Source: Amoebidium appalachense
Taxonomy: Eukaryota > Ichthyosporea
Assembly (NCBI GenBank): GCA_963693365.1
Contig: CAVNZM010000001.1
Location: 6,076,001-6,140,000 of the forward strand
DNA length: 64,000 nucleotides
Reading direction: 5' to 3'
Shown here: positions 41,575-64,000 of the stretch, in pieces
How positions within the stretch are numbered: position 1 is the stretch's first letter
Layout of the letters: the number at the start of each line of letters is the position of its first letter
Made by a program: the position numbers and the translations under genes
The notes under the pieces: generated by a model
The model's database searches: none
Told to the model about the DNA's origin: nothing
The model's input: the letters and a program-made list of their open reading frames with translations, nothing else

Positions 41575-41860
41575 GGCCTTTGGTGTTCACGTGCTTGTAC
41601 GTGCGTATCATGGTGGTTAGAGCCTCCGAGTCACAATGGAAGTCCGGTCGAAGGCAGTGCCCGGGCCGGGGGGGGGGGGGGGGGGGGGAGGGGGGAGGGG
41701 TTGGTTACTCTTCGTGTACACCATTTTTGTGATACAGGATGTGTTGTGATCGACGGTACCGGTATGGGAATTATGGTGGTTGTGGTAGTCATATGGTGGT
41801 CGGTGGGAACTTGAGGGTTGGTTCTTTTTTTTTTTTTTTTTTCCCCTTTTCGGGGGTCCA

Positions 41861-41901
<41 letters not shown>

Positions 41902-42787
41902 CTCCCTCCCTTTTCCATGTGGTTTAATGGGGGGTAATTAATTCCGCACAGTTCAGCATGGCACAAGTAATTCTGACGTTTTAAAGGTGTTGCATTCGGT
42001 AGCCGGAAGAAAGGGAGGGGGGGGAGGGGAGGGGGATTTCGAAATGTAGCTACGAAGTAAATCATTAGCTAGTCTTTGCCTGTGACGGCTTTACCCCACG
42101 ATTAGTGACAGGTGTGTGTATTTGTGTGCATGTGGGTGTGTTCTTGACGATTCATGGACGCACCTGTAGCACCAAAGAGGGAAGTCGGATAAGTGGGAAT
42201 TTCAGAGAAATACATAGCAGGTGCCTCAGGGAGGAGGAAGGGTGGATGTGGGGAGTGGGAGAGAAAGAAAGAGGGAGAGAGAAACCGGTGTATCTGTGCG
42301 TGCATGGGTGCGTGAATTCATGTTAAAAATAAATCAGTGACTCCGTCCAACTGGCAGTGTGCGTGCATATGCTTGCCATTTCGAGCCTGTGAGTGTGTGC
42401 CAGCGCGAGTGGCACACATTCAGCATTGTCATAGACATTAATGTTTTGCGTGCGTGGTCGAGTCCCGTCCGGGATCCAAGGGCGCGAGTGAGTGTCGGTG
42501 CCTTTCTCCTTACCGTGACTATCTGTTTGGTGCGTGAGTAACACACTTTACATGTGTGGATGTTTGACATTTGGAGTCTTGGTGTCTAGTGTACGTGCAT
42601 AATGGTGTGTGGATAGTGTGGGGTGTGCGTGTAGGAACGTGCTTATGTGTGGTACAATTAACATGTGTAGGTATGTAGTACTACGAAAGTGTGTGTGCGC
42701 ATGGACGTGTGCGTGTATTTGGTGCGTGGCAACTTTGTGTGTGTGAGTGAGTGTGTGTGTGTGCGTGCGTGTGTTTGTTGTGTGTGT

Positions 42788-42818
<31 letters not shown>

Positions 42819-42955
42819 GGGGGGGGGGACATGGGGGTGGTTACATTGATGTTTAGAGCAGACGAGCAACAAGCACTTACTCTTAGAGCTTCATTGTTAT
42901 AGATCCCAGGGGACGTGGGGAGAGTTCTCGACGAGGAGACTCCTCCAGAAAGAGT

Positions 42956-42986
<31 letters not shown>

Positions 42987-43110
42987 GGGAGTGACGGGGT
43001 CCAAAGGGGGCCAGGAGGGGGGGGGTGGGAGGGGGGAGCCCGGGGGGCAAGAAAGTGGTGAGCCCCCCCCCCCCCCCCCCCCCCCCTCTCTCCCCCCTTT
43101 CCTCACTCCC

Positions 43111-43160
<50 letters not shown>

Positions 43161-43640
43161 ACAAACCCCCGTCCACCGCCCCACTTTCAAAATCAGCGTT
43201 TCTTATAATGCCAAATCATTGGACCCAGTCATGACATCCGCGATGCAATGCATAGATGGAACCTGGCATGGTAATGATATTGAGCGCTGCAGCAGCGGCG
43301 TGGCTTTAGCGTGATAGCTGCGGAAACTTCTGAAATATAATAATCCACAACCTGTGTGAAGTATGATACTTGTGTCTGCTACCACCAAACGTATAAGGGT
43401 GCATTTTGTGGGCCGCACACTCTGCCGCACACATGGTGCCGGTTCTGCTGGACCACTGGTGCCGCCCGTTGGGAGGTTTCGCGCCAAAACTTAACAGCCA
43501 ATGGGATGTTTCCCAGCCCGGGGATTTTGATGATGAGCCGCGTGCCAACCACCCGCACCATTGTGAGTTTGTGACCCACATTAGGTGTCTTACACAATTC
43601 ATCAACACCTTATTCCCCCTTGTAACATGCTTTGAATTTA
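39264..43640. other. BLTP3 3' flank, simple-repeat-rich, no gene seen
   Basis: AATAAA signals occur at 40010-40015 and 40661-40666, about 750 and 1,400 bp past the stop codon, and either could end the BLTP3 transcript. The stretch also holds poly(G) tracts (about 39471-39500, 40157-40189, 41263-41295, 41543-41573, 41863-41900) and paired poly(G)/poly(C) at 42957-43146. Open frames over complex sequence (for example minus strand 43306-43701) show no family signature and no splice context. Confidence 0.5.
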
Positions 43641-45726
43641 TTCTGTAAGAGAAATTATGATTGATAGTGGTTGCGCTTCTGCTCATAAGCGTGTGAATCA
43701 TAGTAATGTTACTAGGGGTAGCAATCCTTTATCAGCCATATATGCATAAAGCATTCCATGCTGATAGATGGCCTGTCGGCAATTGCGGGTTCGCGTAAAC
43801 CCAATAAAGTTAGAGAAATAGCGATATCATTGGCCAAGGTGATTATAAACATCTACCCAATAGAACATTCGTATTAAGCGTACATGACATTTTGCTGTCA
43901 ACTACTGTACTCTGCTAATCACAAGCTTAGAACCTCTGATATAAAAATTCCAACAAGAAAATGTGATTGGAAGAAGCGACCTCTATGTGAAGAAATCAGT
44001 GCTATCGTGATCTAAAAGTAAACATTCGTCACGAGCAGAAGGAATGTGCGATAGCGACTGAACACTGGTTTCACGTCACGTACCTGCTCTTCCCGGCCTC
44101 AAGATGACAAAGGCTATTGGTGTAAAACAGTAACTGGCAATTGGTTGATCGAAAGACCGCGGAAGCTCCCTAGAAGCACAAGTTTTTGGGAGCTAATAAA
44201 CTGAATCTTAAATAAAGTTTTAGTAAATCCCTTTTGTTTGCTTAGGTTCATGCCCTGTTTCAGCTTCAAAGACGTAAATGGGGGTTTCATAAGTTATATT
44301 ATAACATCTAGATACTTTATAAACATCAAAACACATTAAGAATATTGCTGCAATTTGACAGCTATATTTCAAGTGGGAGGGAGTCCCACTCAGGGGAATG
44401 TGACTGCAGCGTGTGTGTGGTGTGGCCTGGTGTATTCCTACTGCTGTGAGAGTGTGGGGGCATCTCCCTTTCGCGGAGTTTCTCGCTTGAGAAGTGGTTT
44501 CTTCAACGCCTGGTGGTCCACGGCAACCTATGGTAACTTCTACACGCTGTCTACGCTTCTACGCGACCTATTGGCTGTGAGCTGCTGCAACTTCTTCAGC
44601 TACCTCTGCGCTGCGTGAGTGGAGGGGCGGCTACTTGGTCGTCGGGGAGCTTTCGAAGTGACTGCCAGTCCTTAGCCTCCAGTCGTATGGCAATGACCGG
44701 GTTTGCTTGCATGCATTCTATAATTGTGTTTTTCTATGTGTCCTGCCACAACTAGCTATAGGCCACCTTATCAGAGAGCTAGATGCAGTTTCTCCGGGTT
44801 ATCTAGGGGCCGGGCCCGTTGGGATTGTTTTTTAGCTCAGATTTGGTCTGCATTGCTCTTTTAGAGGCTGACTTGCTTGCTGTGCCTCGATAGGTTTTGA
44901 GGGGGGCCTGTTGGGAAGGAGCAGTAATGATGTCTTCTTGCAGAGTGTGGTCTGGTCAACATCGATGCATATGACTAGTTGGAGCAAACTAGTTTCACGC
45001 ATACACGTAGACTTACGGTTTTGCCCGCTGGTGTCCTTTGTCACTTGTCGCTTTATTTTTATTTCGTAGCTTTGGCTTTTTCAGTTCTATTGGTGGTTAT
45101 GTAGCCTGTGGCTGCACGTTGCCTTCATCAACGGATCAATAAACCCGAGTCAAAAGAAAAATATTTCAAGTGCAGTCAAGGACGCATTTAAGTATAACCA
45201 TGGAGTGTAGGGGGTCTGACGGAGGTTTACGTAGGCAAACCTATCATGCATTCTGTTTAAGCTATCCCTAAGATTCTAATATCTCTAGGTTATCAATTCT
45301 CCCCGACAATATAGCATAAGACAACAAAACAATCACTTGCAGGTTAGTTTCATATCATATTTTCTGGCGCTAGTCCTCGTTATATTATATACGCAGTAAA
45401 CGATGCAAATGAAGAACTATGCACACAAAGGGAACAGCTCTTAAATATTTAGTTATCTAAAAATAAATTACAATCTCTGTCTTACGCATAACATTTGATG
45501 TGTGTGATCGCTTTACAAGACTCTACGCTTTGCACACAGTGTGACCGTCACCCAAAGCTCACCACACGTTTCGAATGAATGAACAACCCCATAAAACCAA
45601 GTTTTCATAGTGGTAAAATTATTCACAAGTGATAAATGGTAATGGTTAAACGCAGTATCTCTCGTTGTGGTGGTTTTAAATATACGCCACATACTAGTTT
45701 ATTCTATGTCTAAACCTGTCTAACCG
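43641..45726. other. AT-richer upstream region of the receptor kinase
   Basis: Unlike most of the window, this 2-kb stretch lacks homopolymers and microsatellites and is of ordinary complexity. AATAAA occurs near 43802 and 45139. It probably holds the promoter and 5' exon(s) of the kinase gene. A possible first coding exon is listed separately. Confidence 0.4.
44355..44614 (+). CDS. Candidate 5' exon of the receptor kinase
   Basis: An open frame ends in a hydrophobic stretch (TLLRDLLAVSCCNFFSYLCA) at a good donor, GTGAGT, in phase 2. The phase matches an acceptor at 45781-45782, which would join it to RGKPHLVRRSQ and supply the membrane-targeting segment that the 45727 Met lacks. The N-terminal part does not look like a classical signal peptide, so this is only a candidate. 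Confidence 0.22.
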
Positions 45727-58483
<12,757 letters not shown>

Positions 58484-58560
58484 GTGGTGATTAGCAGCTA
58501 TTTTAGGCACAAGCATGGGTTTAAGCGGAAGTCATTTTATACTTTTACAGTATTTTATAA

Positions 58561-58710
58561 TATTCCTACTTTTTTTATATAAAAACTTTTTTTTTTGGCG
58601 CGCAAAAACTTCCCGCCCAAATTTCTATATTTGGCTAATCGTGCGATCGCGCGAAAATAATTGGTCCATACACATTTTTTTCGATTTTGCGATATTCCTA
58701 CTTTTTTTAT
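58561..58710. repeat. 18-bp direct repeats flanking 114 bp
   Basis: TATTCCTACTTTTTTTAT occurs at 58561-58578 and 58693-58710. The 114 bp between contain the E2F-like sites. This could be a target-site duplication around a small insertion or a simple local duplication. Confidence 0.45.
58594..58657. promoter_or_regulatory. Cluster of E2F-like sites
   Basis: TTTGGCGCGCAAA at 58594-58606 matches the E2F/DP consensus on both strands. TTCCCGCC at 58610-58617 and GCGATCGCGCGAAAA at 58643-58657 are further E2F-type motifs, and an inverted CCAAT (ATTGG) follows. Three such sites in 64 bp are unlikely in AT-rich DNA by chance. No downstream gene is evident. Confidence 0.4.
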
Positions 58711-59320
58711 TGTTTTATATTCCGGCTTTCTTGATTGCATATTGCTTGTTTGTGTGATCATGCTAAATGGGTTAGCCTGAAGTATGTGTATTCTTGGATT
58801 TGTTCATGATAAAACTGTTTGTGTTGTGATAATGCAACATGCACACAAGAGATCTCAGCCAAAAGAATGAATCTTTTTGTGGCTGTTTTGTGCACGAACC
58901 CTATTCTACTGTTATTGTTCGTGTAAGATATCAATTGTGGTGTGTTGTAATAGCATGTTACTTGTATCGTCATAACATTAGTGATAACTCGCTATTTAAA
59001 TACCAACCTTTTCCCATGGCGTGCACATAGCCAAATTCAATCTCAAACTCTGAAGGATTAGTGACACAACTTCGCCGACGATAACTCGACGTGTGTTCGT
59101 TGTTGCACAATTGCAATCGTGCATTGAGTGATTCTGTGAATTATTCTGCATTTTTATTAAGGATATTGGCAAGTGCTAGCCATTTAGACAAAGCATGGAG
59201 ACAATACCCGTGCAATTAAAGGCGCCATCATATGCCCTGGCGGCTATGGCTAGCCATTAAAGACACGAAGTTTTCGCTTGCTAAACTATGATGTGCTCAG
59301 AAGTATCCGAGTTCCTATCA

Positions 59321-59351
<31 letters not shown>

Positions 59352-59375
59352 TTCCCCCCCCCCCCCCCCTTCCCA

Positions 59376-59413
<38 letters not shown>

Positions 59414-59874
59414 CACACACGCCCACACGCTCACCGCCGCCGCCGCCATGATAATTGAAGGCTACTAGCATGTGTACCACTGTACACATATATGACAGCT
59501 CGTCCAGTCTATCCAGACGCAAACATGAAAGTGTACATACAAGCTTGGTGGAGTAATTTGGGATTGTACACTTAAGAATATTCAGTTAATTCAGAAGTTC
59601 TTTGGCATGGTCAGAATCTAATAGCAGGGGTACCTGCATGCATGGTCACCTTTCCTGTGTACCACATGTATATAATATAGTAAGTATATCTCTATGGCGG
59701 CATATGCATGCTCATTCGGTGCTGTATGCAGTGCTTGTGTCTGCATGTGTGTGCGAACGTGCACACGGTACGCGTGTGTGTGTACTACTGGTGGGGATCA
59801 GGGGATGGTGCGTATGTATGTGTGAACGTGCATCAGCATGCAGTACTTTGCTTGTGTTTGGCTGTGTACATGTA

Positions 59875-60310
59875 GACCTGGGGTTTACGCTGTTAACAGT
59901 TTACTCGATCGGCAAAGAGAGACCAGTCTCAGGTAAGGGGGGGTTTTGCTCGGAATATCCCCTCAGCGGTTTATCATGATCAAGTACATAGATGTCGAGT
60001 GCTGATAAATATTAGGGTTTTTGTACAGTTTTCTTGCTCTACGAAGCACCATAAAGACTAAATCGATTAGTTGGGTTCCCCGTTTTTTTTTTTTTTTTTT
60101 TTTTTTTTTCTTTTTCTTTTTTCTTTTTCAAACGGGCTCCCCGGCCCTGGGACAGTGTCACTCAGGATGCATTTGGTTGGTCGGCCCGACCCGGGACCGG
60201 CCGGTCACCGAGTCGGTCGGTCGACCGAATTCACTTTGGCCGATACCCGGGAGCTGTAGATACCCGGCCGAGTCGGCCCGTGACCGACCCGACCCGGGTT
60301 CAAAACCCGG
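59875..60310 (+). mobile_element. Dispersed element related to 61892-62260
   Basis: The part from about 59880 to 60095 matches the reverse complement of about 61918-62120 at roughly 80 percent by eye, including CAGTCTCAGGTA, TTTTGCTCGGAATATCCCCT and ATAAAGACTA. A T-rich run, GGGCTCCCC and a GC-rich block of CCGACCCGA-type motifs follow. No coding frame is seen. Confidence 0.5.
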
Positions 60311-60419
60311 CAGGGGTTACTAAGCGGGGGGCGGGGGGCCGGGGGGGGGGAGGTGGGGTAATATAGTTCAAATAATTGAGTTGTGTATAATTTTCCTTGT
60401 GTTTCCTGCACAAGAAACA

Positions 60420-60452
60420 CACCACACACACACACACACACACACTGACACA

Positions 60453-60501
<49 letters not shown>

Positions 60502-60507
60502 CTCTCC

Positions 60508-60594
<87 letters not shown>

Positions 60595-60837
60595 ATCCCC
60601 CCCCCCCCCCACCCGAAAAGTTTCCCTCTGAGGCTCTCAGACTCTCAGAGTCTCTAGCTCTAGATAGATTCGAAGGAGAGAGTCTCTCTAGATATCATGA
60701 TGTCTCTCAGGCTCTCTCTCCTTCTCTCCCAAGGCGGCCCCCCCTTCCCCCCCCCCCCCCCCCCCCCGAATCTCTCTTTCAGTCTCTCTCTCTCTCTCTT
60801 CTCCCTCTCCTCTCAGAGTCGTCTCTCTCTCTCCCTC

Positions 60838-60930
<93 letters not shown>

Positions 60931-60979
60931 TCTCTCTTTCTCCCCCCCCCCCCCCCCTCCCCCCCCTCCGAGGCTCTCT

Positions 60980-61048
<69 letters not shown>

Positions 61049-61257
61049 CTCTCTCGGCCTACAACACACTGACTGGCACACACCACCGGGCACATACACA
61101 CACACAGTGTACACCGTGAAGTGGCACACACACACACACATGACAACACACACGCACACACTGTACACACACGTGCACGCACACACACGCACGCACACAA
61201 TTGAAAGACACACCCACATAAACATACACACACGCACACACACACCGTGACACACAC

Positions 61258-61313
<56 letters not shown>

Positions 61314-61318
61314 GCTCG
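60420..61318. repeat. (CT)n/(CA)n satellite block
   Basis: About 900 bp of CT arrays with C tracts (60453-61053) followed by CA-rich arrays (61130-61312). Frames here encode Leu-Ser, Glu-Arg or Val-Cys repeats and are not genes. Confidence 0.85.
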
Positions 61319-61627
61319 CGCGCACACCACGGTATTACACATCTGAAACATACAACCGTTGCAGAGCTAGTACTCCCGAGGTTATTATGCCGGTCGGCCC
61401 GATGACCAGTATAACACCTAAATACATATTACCTTCCTGTAGAACTGGTCTTTCTCTAGCTGATGGTATTATTGATCAATTACCACGCTTTTACTGTACA
61501 CGTGCTATACAGTGGAGATCTAATAAGTATAAGGTGGCATCATTTGCATGCCCAAACAAACACACACACACACCAGTTTAACCGGTCATGTATTGCCAAA
61601 TGTAGTTTGATAGACCACATAATACCG

Positions 61628-61796
61628 CAACACACACACGTCACATTCACAACAGACACCCAGAAAGATAGCCTACCTGTAAATTACAACATCCTTGATT
61701 TTATACTAAACACGCGTAACTACGACCTGTTTATTAGATGTATTGATTGGCTTGAGAAACACATCACTACAAAATTATAGCGCACGCGCACACACA

Positions 61797-61871
<75 letters not shown>

Positions 61872-62281
61872 CCAGCTGATACCGAGTGTCCCAAGGGGAG
61901 CCCCTTCAAAAAAAAAAAAAAAAAAAAAAAAAAACGGGGAACCCCAACTAATTGATTTCTCCTTGTAGTCTTTATGGTGTCTCGTAGAGAAAGTAAACCC
62001 TGATATATAGTCACCACCCGACATCTATGTACGTGATCATGATATACCGCTGAGGGGATATTCCGAGCAAAACCCCCCCCCCATACCTGAGACTGGTTCT
62101 CTTTGCCTCGAGTAAACAGCGTAAACCCCGACCCGGTTTGGAAGTTGCGCGACCGGTGACCGACCGACCCGGGATTTTAAGTTTTCATAACCGACCGTAC
62201 CCGACCCGACAATATTGAAACCCGACCGGGACCGGACCGTGAAACTTTTGGTGCATCCCTGAGTGTCACTCGGTATCAGCT

Positions 62282-62360
<79 letters not shown>

Positions 62361-62372
62361 GTGCGTGTGCGT

Positions 62373-62434
<62 letters not shown>

Positions 62435-62607
62435 ATGTGTGCTAGAGTTTTGTATTGATGTGTTTCTCAAGCCAATCAATACATCTAATAAACAGGTCAT
62501 AGTTATGTGTGTTTAGTATAAAATCAAGGATGATGTAATTTTCAGGTAAGCTATCTTTCTGGGTGTCTGTTGTGAATGTGTGATCGTGTGTGTGATGTAG
62601 ACATGTG
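61628..62607. mobile_element. Foldback-like element with long inverted arms
   Basis: Two inverted arms, about 61628-61891 and 62261-62607, each contain in mirror order a roughly 150-bp unique segment, a CA/GT microsatellite and the sequence ACCAGCTGATACCGAGTG (or its complement). They flank about 370 bp that resemble 59875-60310 in inverted orientation. The unique arm segments are about 90 percent alike by eye, and both encode a short frame ending near [10 protein letters not shown], though the differences between them are mostly amino-acid changing. No transposase is visible, so the element would be non-autonomous. Confidence 0.55.
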
Positions 62608-63162
62608 TGCGTGTGGCAAGCTAGAGATTGTGTGTGTGTGTGTGTGTGTGATATAGTGCGTGCGCGTGCGTGTACACGTGTGTGCGTCATAGGGCCAGAT
62701 GGTGCACGGTGTTTGTGATGATGTTGCTAGCCGCGCTAGGTGTGCGTGCATGTGAGCACATATGCGCATGCCAATGCACGTGCAATAGTCAGGTGTGTGT
62801 GTGTGTGTGCGTGCGTACGTGTCACGTGTGTGTGTGTGGTAGGGGGCGGGGGGAAGGAAAGGGGAAGGGGCGGGGGGAGTTTTCACTGAGTATGGCCATT
62901 CATTAGTTTTGGGTGCCTGTGCGTGGCCGTGTTCAGCTTCTCAGCTGTGTGATCACCGTGAGGACGGTCACCGTGCGCACGTGCACATCGCTGTGATGTA
63001 TTGGCCAGTAGCAAGCAGTGGCAACAATAACATTCCGTGTATCCGGTCAGGAATGTGCGAAAACGGTTCATGATTGGTTTCCTAAACCTATATATGGCTA
63101 TTTTAAAGTATTTTTAACAAAAGACTTGAATCACTTGATGTCTCATTGATTCTTTTTCAGTC

Positions 63163-63297
63163 CGGGCCGAATTCACTGGTGTCGCTGTCATCAGAACCTT
63201 ATAAGCAGGCTAAAAGCAGAAACAGAACAAGCAGGCCAACCATCCCAGCCCTCACCTCTACAGCCACACTTTACACTTTTCTACTTGTGCAGTCCAT

Positions 63298-63300
<3 letters not shown>
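63163..63300 (+). CDS. Possible further exon (RTK tail or next gene)
   Basis: A good acceptor (TTCTTTTTCAG) precedes a frame reading SGPNSLVSLSSEPYKQ and on, which looks like receptor tail sequence. It does not join in phase to the RTK exon ending at 58479; one base is missing. It may belong to the RTK through an unseen exon, or to the next gene. Confidence 0.3.
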
Positions 63301-63334
<34 letters not shown>

Positions 63335-63470
63335 ACGATCACCATCACCGCCATCTTCTCTCTCCCTGCCTCCCAATTTCTCCCCCCTGCCGCACCACCT
63401 AGACCCACACACCATCACCCCTACCACCACCTACTAGCCCCGTCCCTTCCTCCTATCACAACACCCCAAC

Positions 63471-63590
63471 ATGGGGCCTCCTAAAGACAGCACGGTTGCC
63501 GAGGAGTGGTATGGGGGTGTGTGCTACCGCTATGAGAAGGAACTACCCCCCACCCAAAAGGAGCACTGGACTCTCAAAGAATATCTAAAG

Positions 63591-63628
<38 letters not shown>

Positions 63629-63831
63629 CACACACACACAAACAAATTCACTCCCTCCTCCCCTCGCCCCCCCTTTCCTAGTCGGTTGTTTTCTCTACTG
63701 GGATCCAACTGCATTCATTTTGCTTGCAGCTGCCCTCACCTTTATCTTGTTGCGCGGCTCTTGGAAAGCAGCCCAAGTACCTTCCACCCCTTCGTATACC
63801 GTACCTAAACTTCTTTGAAAAGCCCCAATTC
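63471..63831 (+). CDS. Unidentified small gene or exons
   Basis: An ATG at 63471 opens MGPPKDSTVAEEWYGG and GVCYRYEKELPPTQKEHW, ending at CTAAAG before GTCCCC at 63595. A second piece after TTGCTTGCAG at 63730 reads LPSPLSCCAALGKQPKYLPP and stops at TAG 63829-63831, in matching phase. Codon use looks real in the first piece. I do not recognise the protein. The donor is poor, and the intron is mostly a C tract. Confidence 0.3.
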
Positions 63832-64000
63832 TAGCTGCCCTGGCTGCCTGTGACTCAACCCCCCCCCCCCCCCCCCCCCTCTCCCCCCGGCCCTCCACTA
63901 CCCCCCCCCCCCCCCCCCCCCCAGCCCCCCAAGGCCCTCCACTCCCGAACCCCGGAGCCCCTTCGTGGAAGCCGAAACAAACACGCGCACGCACGCACGC
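63832..64000. other. Window end, C-rich, no gene seen
   Basis: Two C tracts (about 63859-63879 and 63901-63922) and the beginning of a GCAC repeat. Confidence 0.5.

Larger units (their letters stand above)
58484..59870. other. AT-rich region 3' of the RTK, no gene seen
   Basis: Mostly unique AT-rich DNA. It includes E2F-like sites, an 18-bp direct repeat, a C-tract/(CA)n pair (about 59322-59410) and a short (CCG)n. Open frames are short and show no family signature. Confidence 0.5.

Noticed and set aside
43306-43701. A 131-residue minus-strand frame over complex sequence with several Cys and His
   Set aside because: No family signature, no zinc-finger spacing and no splice context. Its length is not exceptional for chance.
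60285-60316. CCGGGTTCAAAACCCGG, like a tRNA T arm
   Set aside because: It folds as a T arm but lies in CCGACCC-type low-complexity sequence, with no A box and no cloverleaf.

Overview
The window is nuclear DNA of an intron-rich eukaryote. Every gene is split by GT-AG introns, and the introns are packed with (CA)n/(GT)n, (CT)n and very long poly(C)/poly(G) tracts. A receptor tyrosine kinase with the HRDLAARN loop and a composite ectodomain points to Holozoa (animals and their unicellular relatives). A unicellular holozoan such as an ichthyosporean, filasterean or choanoflagellate is my best guess, but the species cannot be fixed from the sequence alone.

Layout. (1) About 1.4-15.0 kb, minus strand: two tandem paralogous three-exon genes, copy A (14951 down to 8349) and copy B (6523 down to 1424). 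They encode proteins of about 1,035 and 918 aa that I do not recognise. Both end in low-complexity tails with repeated GW/WG dipeptides. (2) 15795-39263, plus strand: a complete 37-exon gene for a BLTP3 (UHRF1BP1/SHIP164) bridge-like lipid transfer protein. All exon phases join and give 1,452 aa, the size of the vertebrate proteins. (3) 39264-45726: intergenic, rich in simple repeats and then AT-richer unique sequence. (4) About 45727-58483, plus strand: a receptor tyrosine kinase with a Ser/Thr/Pro-rich mucin-like region, an EGF-like module, a TNFR-like cysteine-rich region, a SEA-like membrane-proximal region, a transmembrane helix, a kinase domain and a tail with SH2-docking tyrosines. (5) 58484-64000: AT-rich DNA with E2F-like sites, a foldback-like mobile element, long CT repeats and a few exon-like pieces of an unidentified gene.

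The genes do not form one pathway. Copy A and the BLTP3 gene start back to back, about 840 bp apart, with a CCAAT/TATA pair between them, so they may share a divergent promoter.

The most notable signals are: the GW-rich paralogue pair, with a block of near-identical nucleotide sequence that suggests gene conversion; a dispersed repeat family with one constant end (GCATTCAAA followed by a C tract), variable truncation at the other end, and insertion inside poly(C)/poly(G) tracts; microsatellites that themselves supply splice sites; and two single-base reading-frame breaks in otherwise intact genes.
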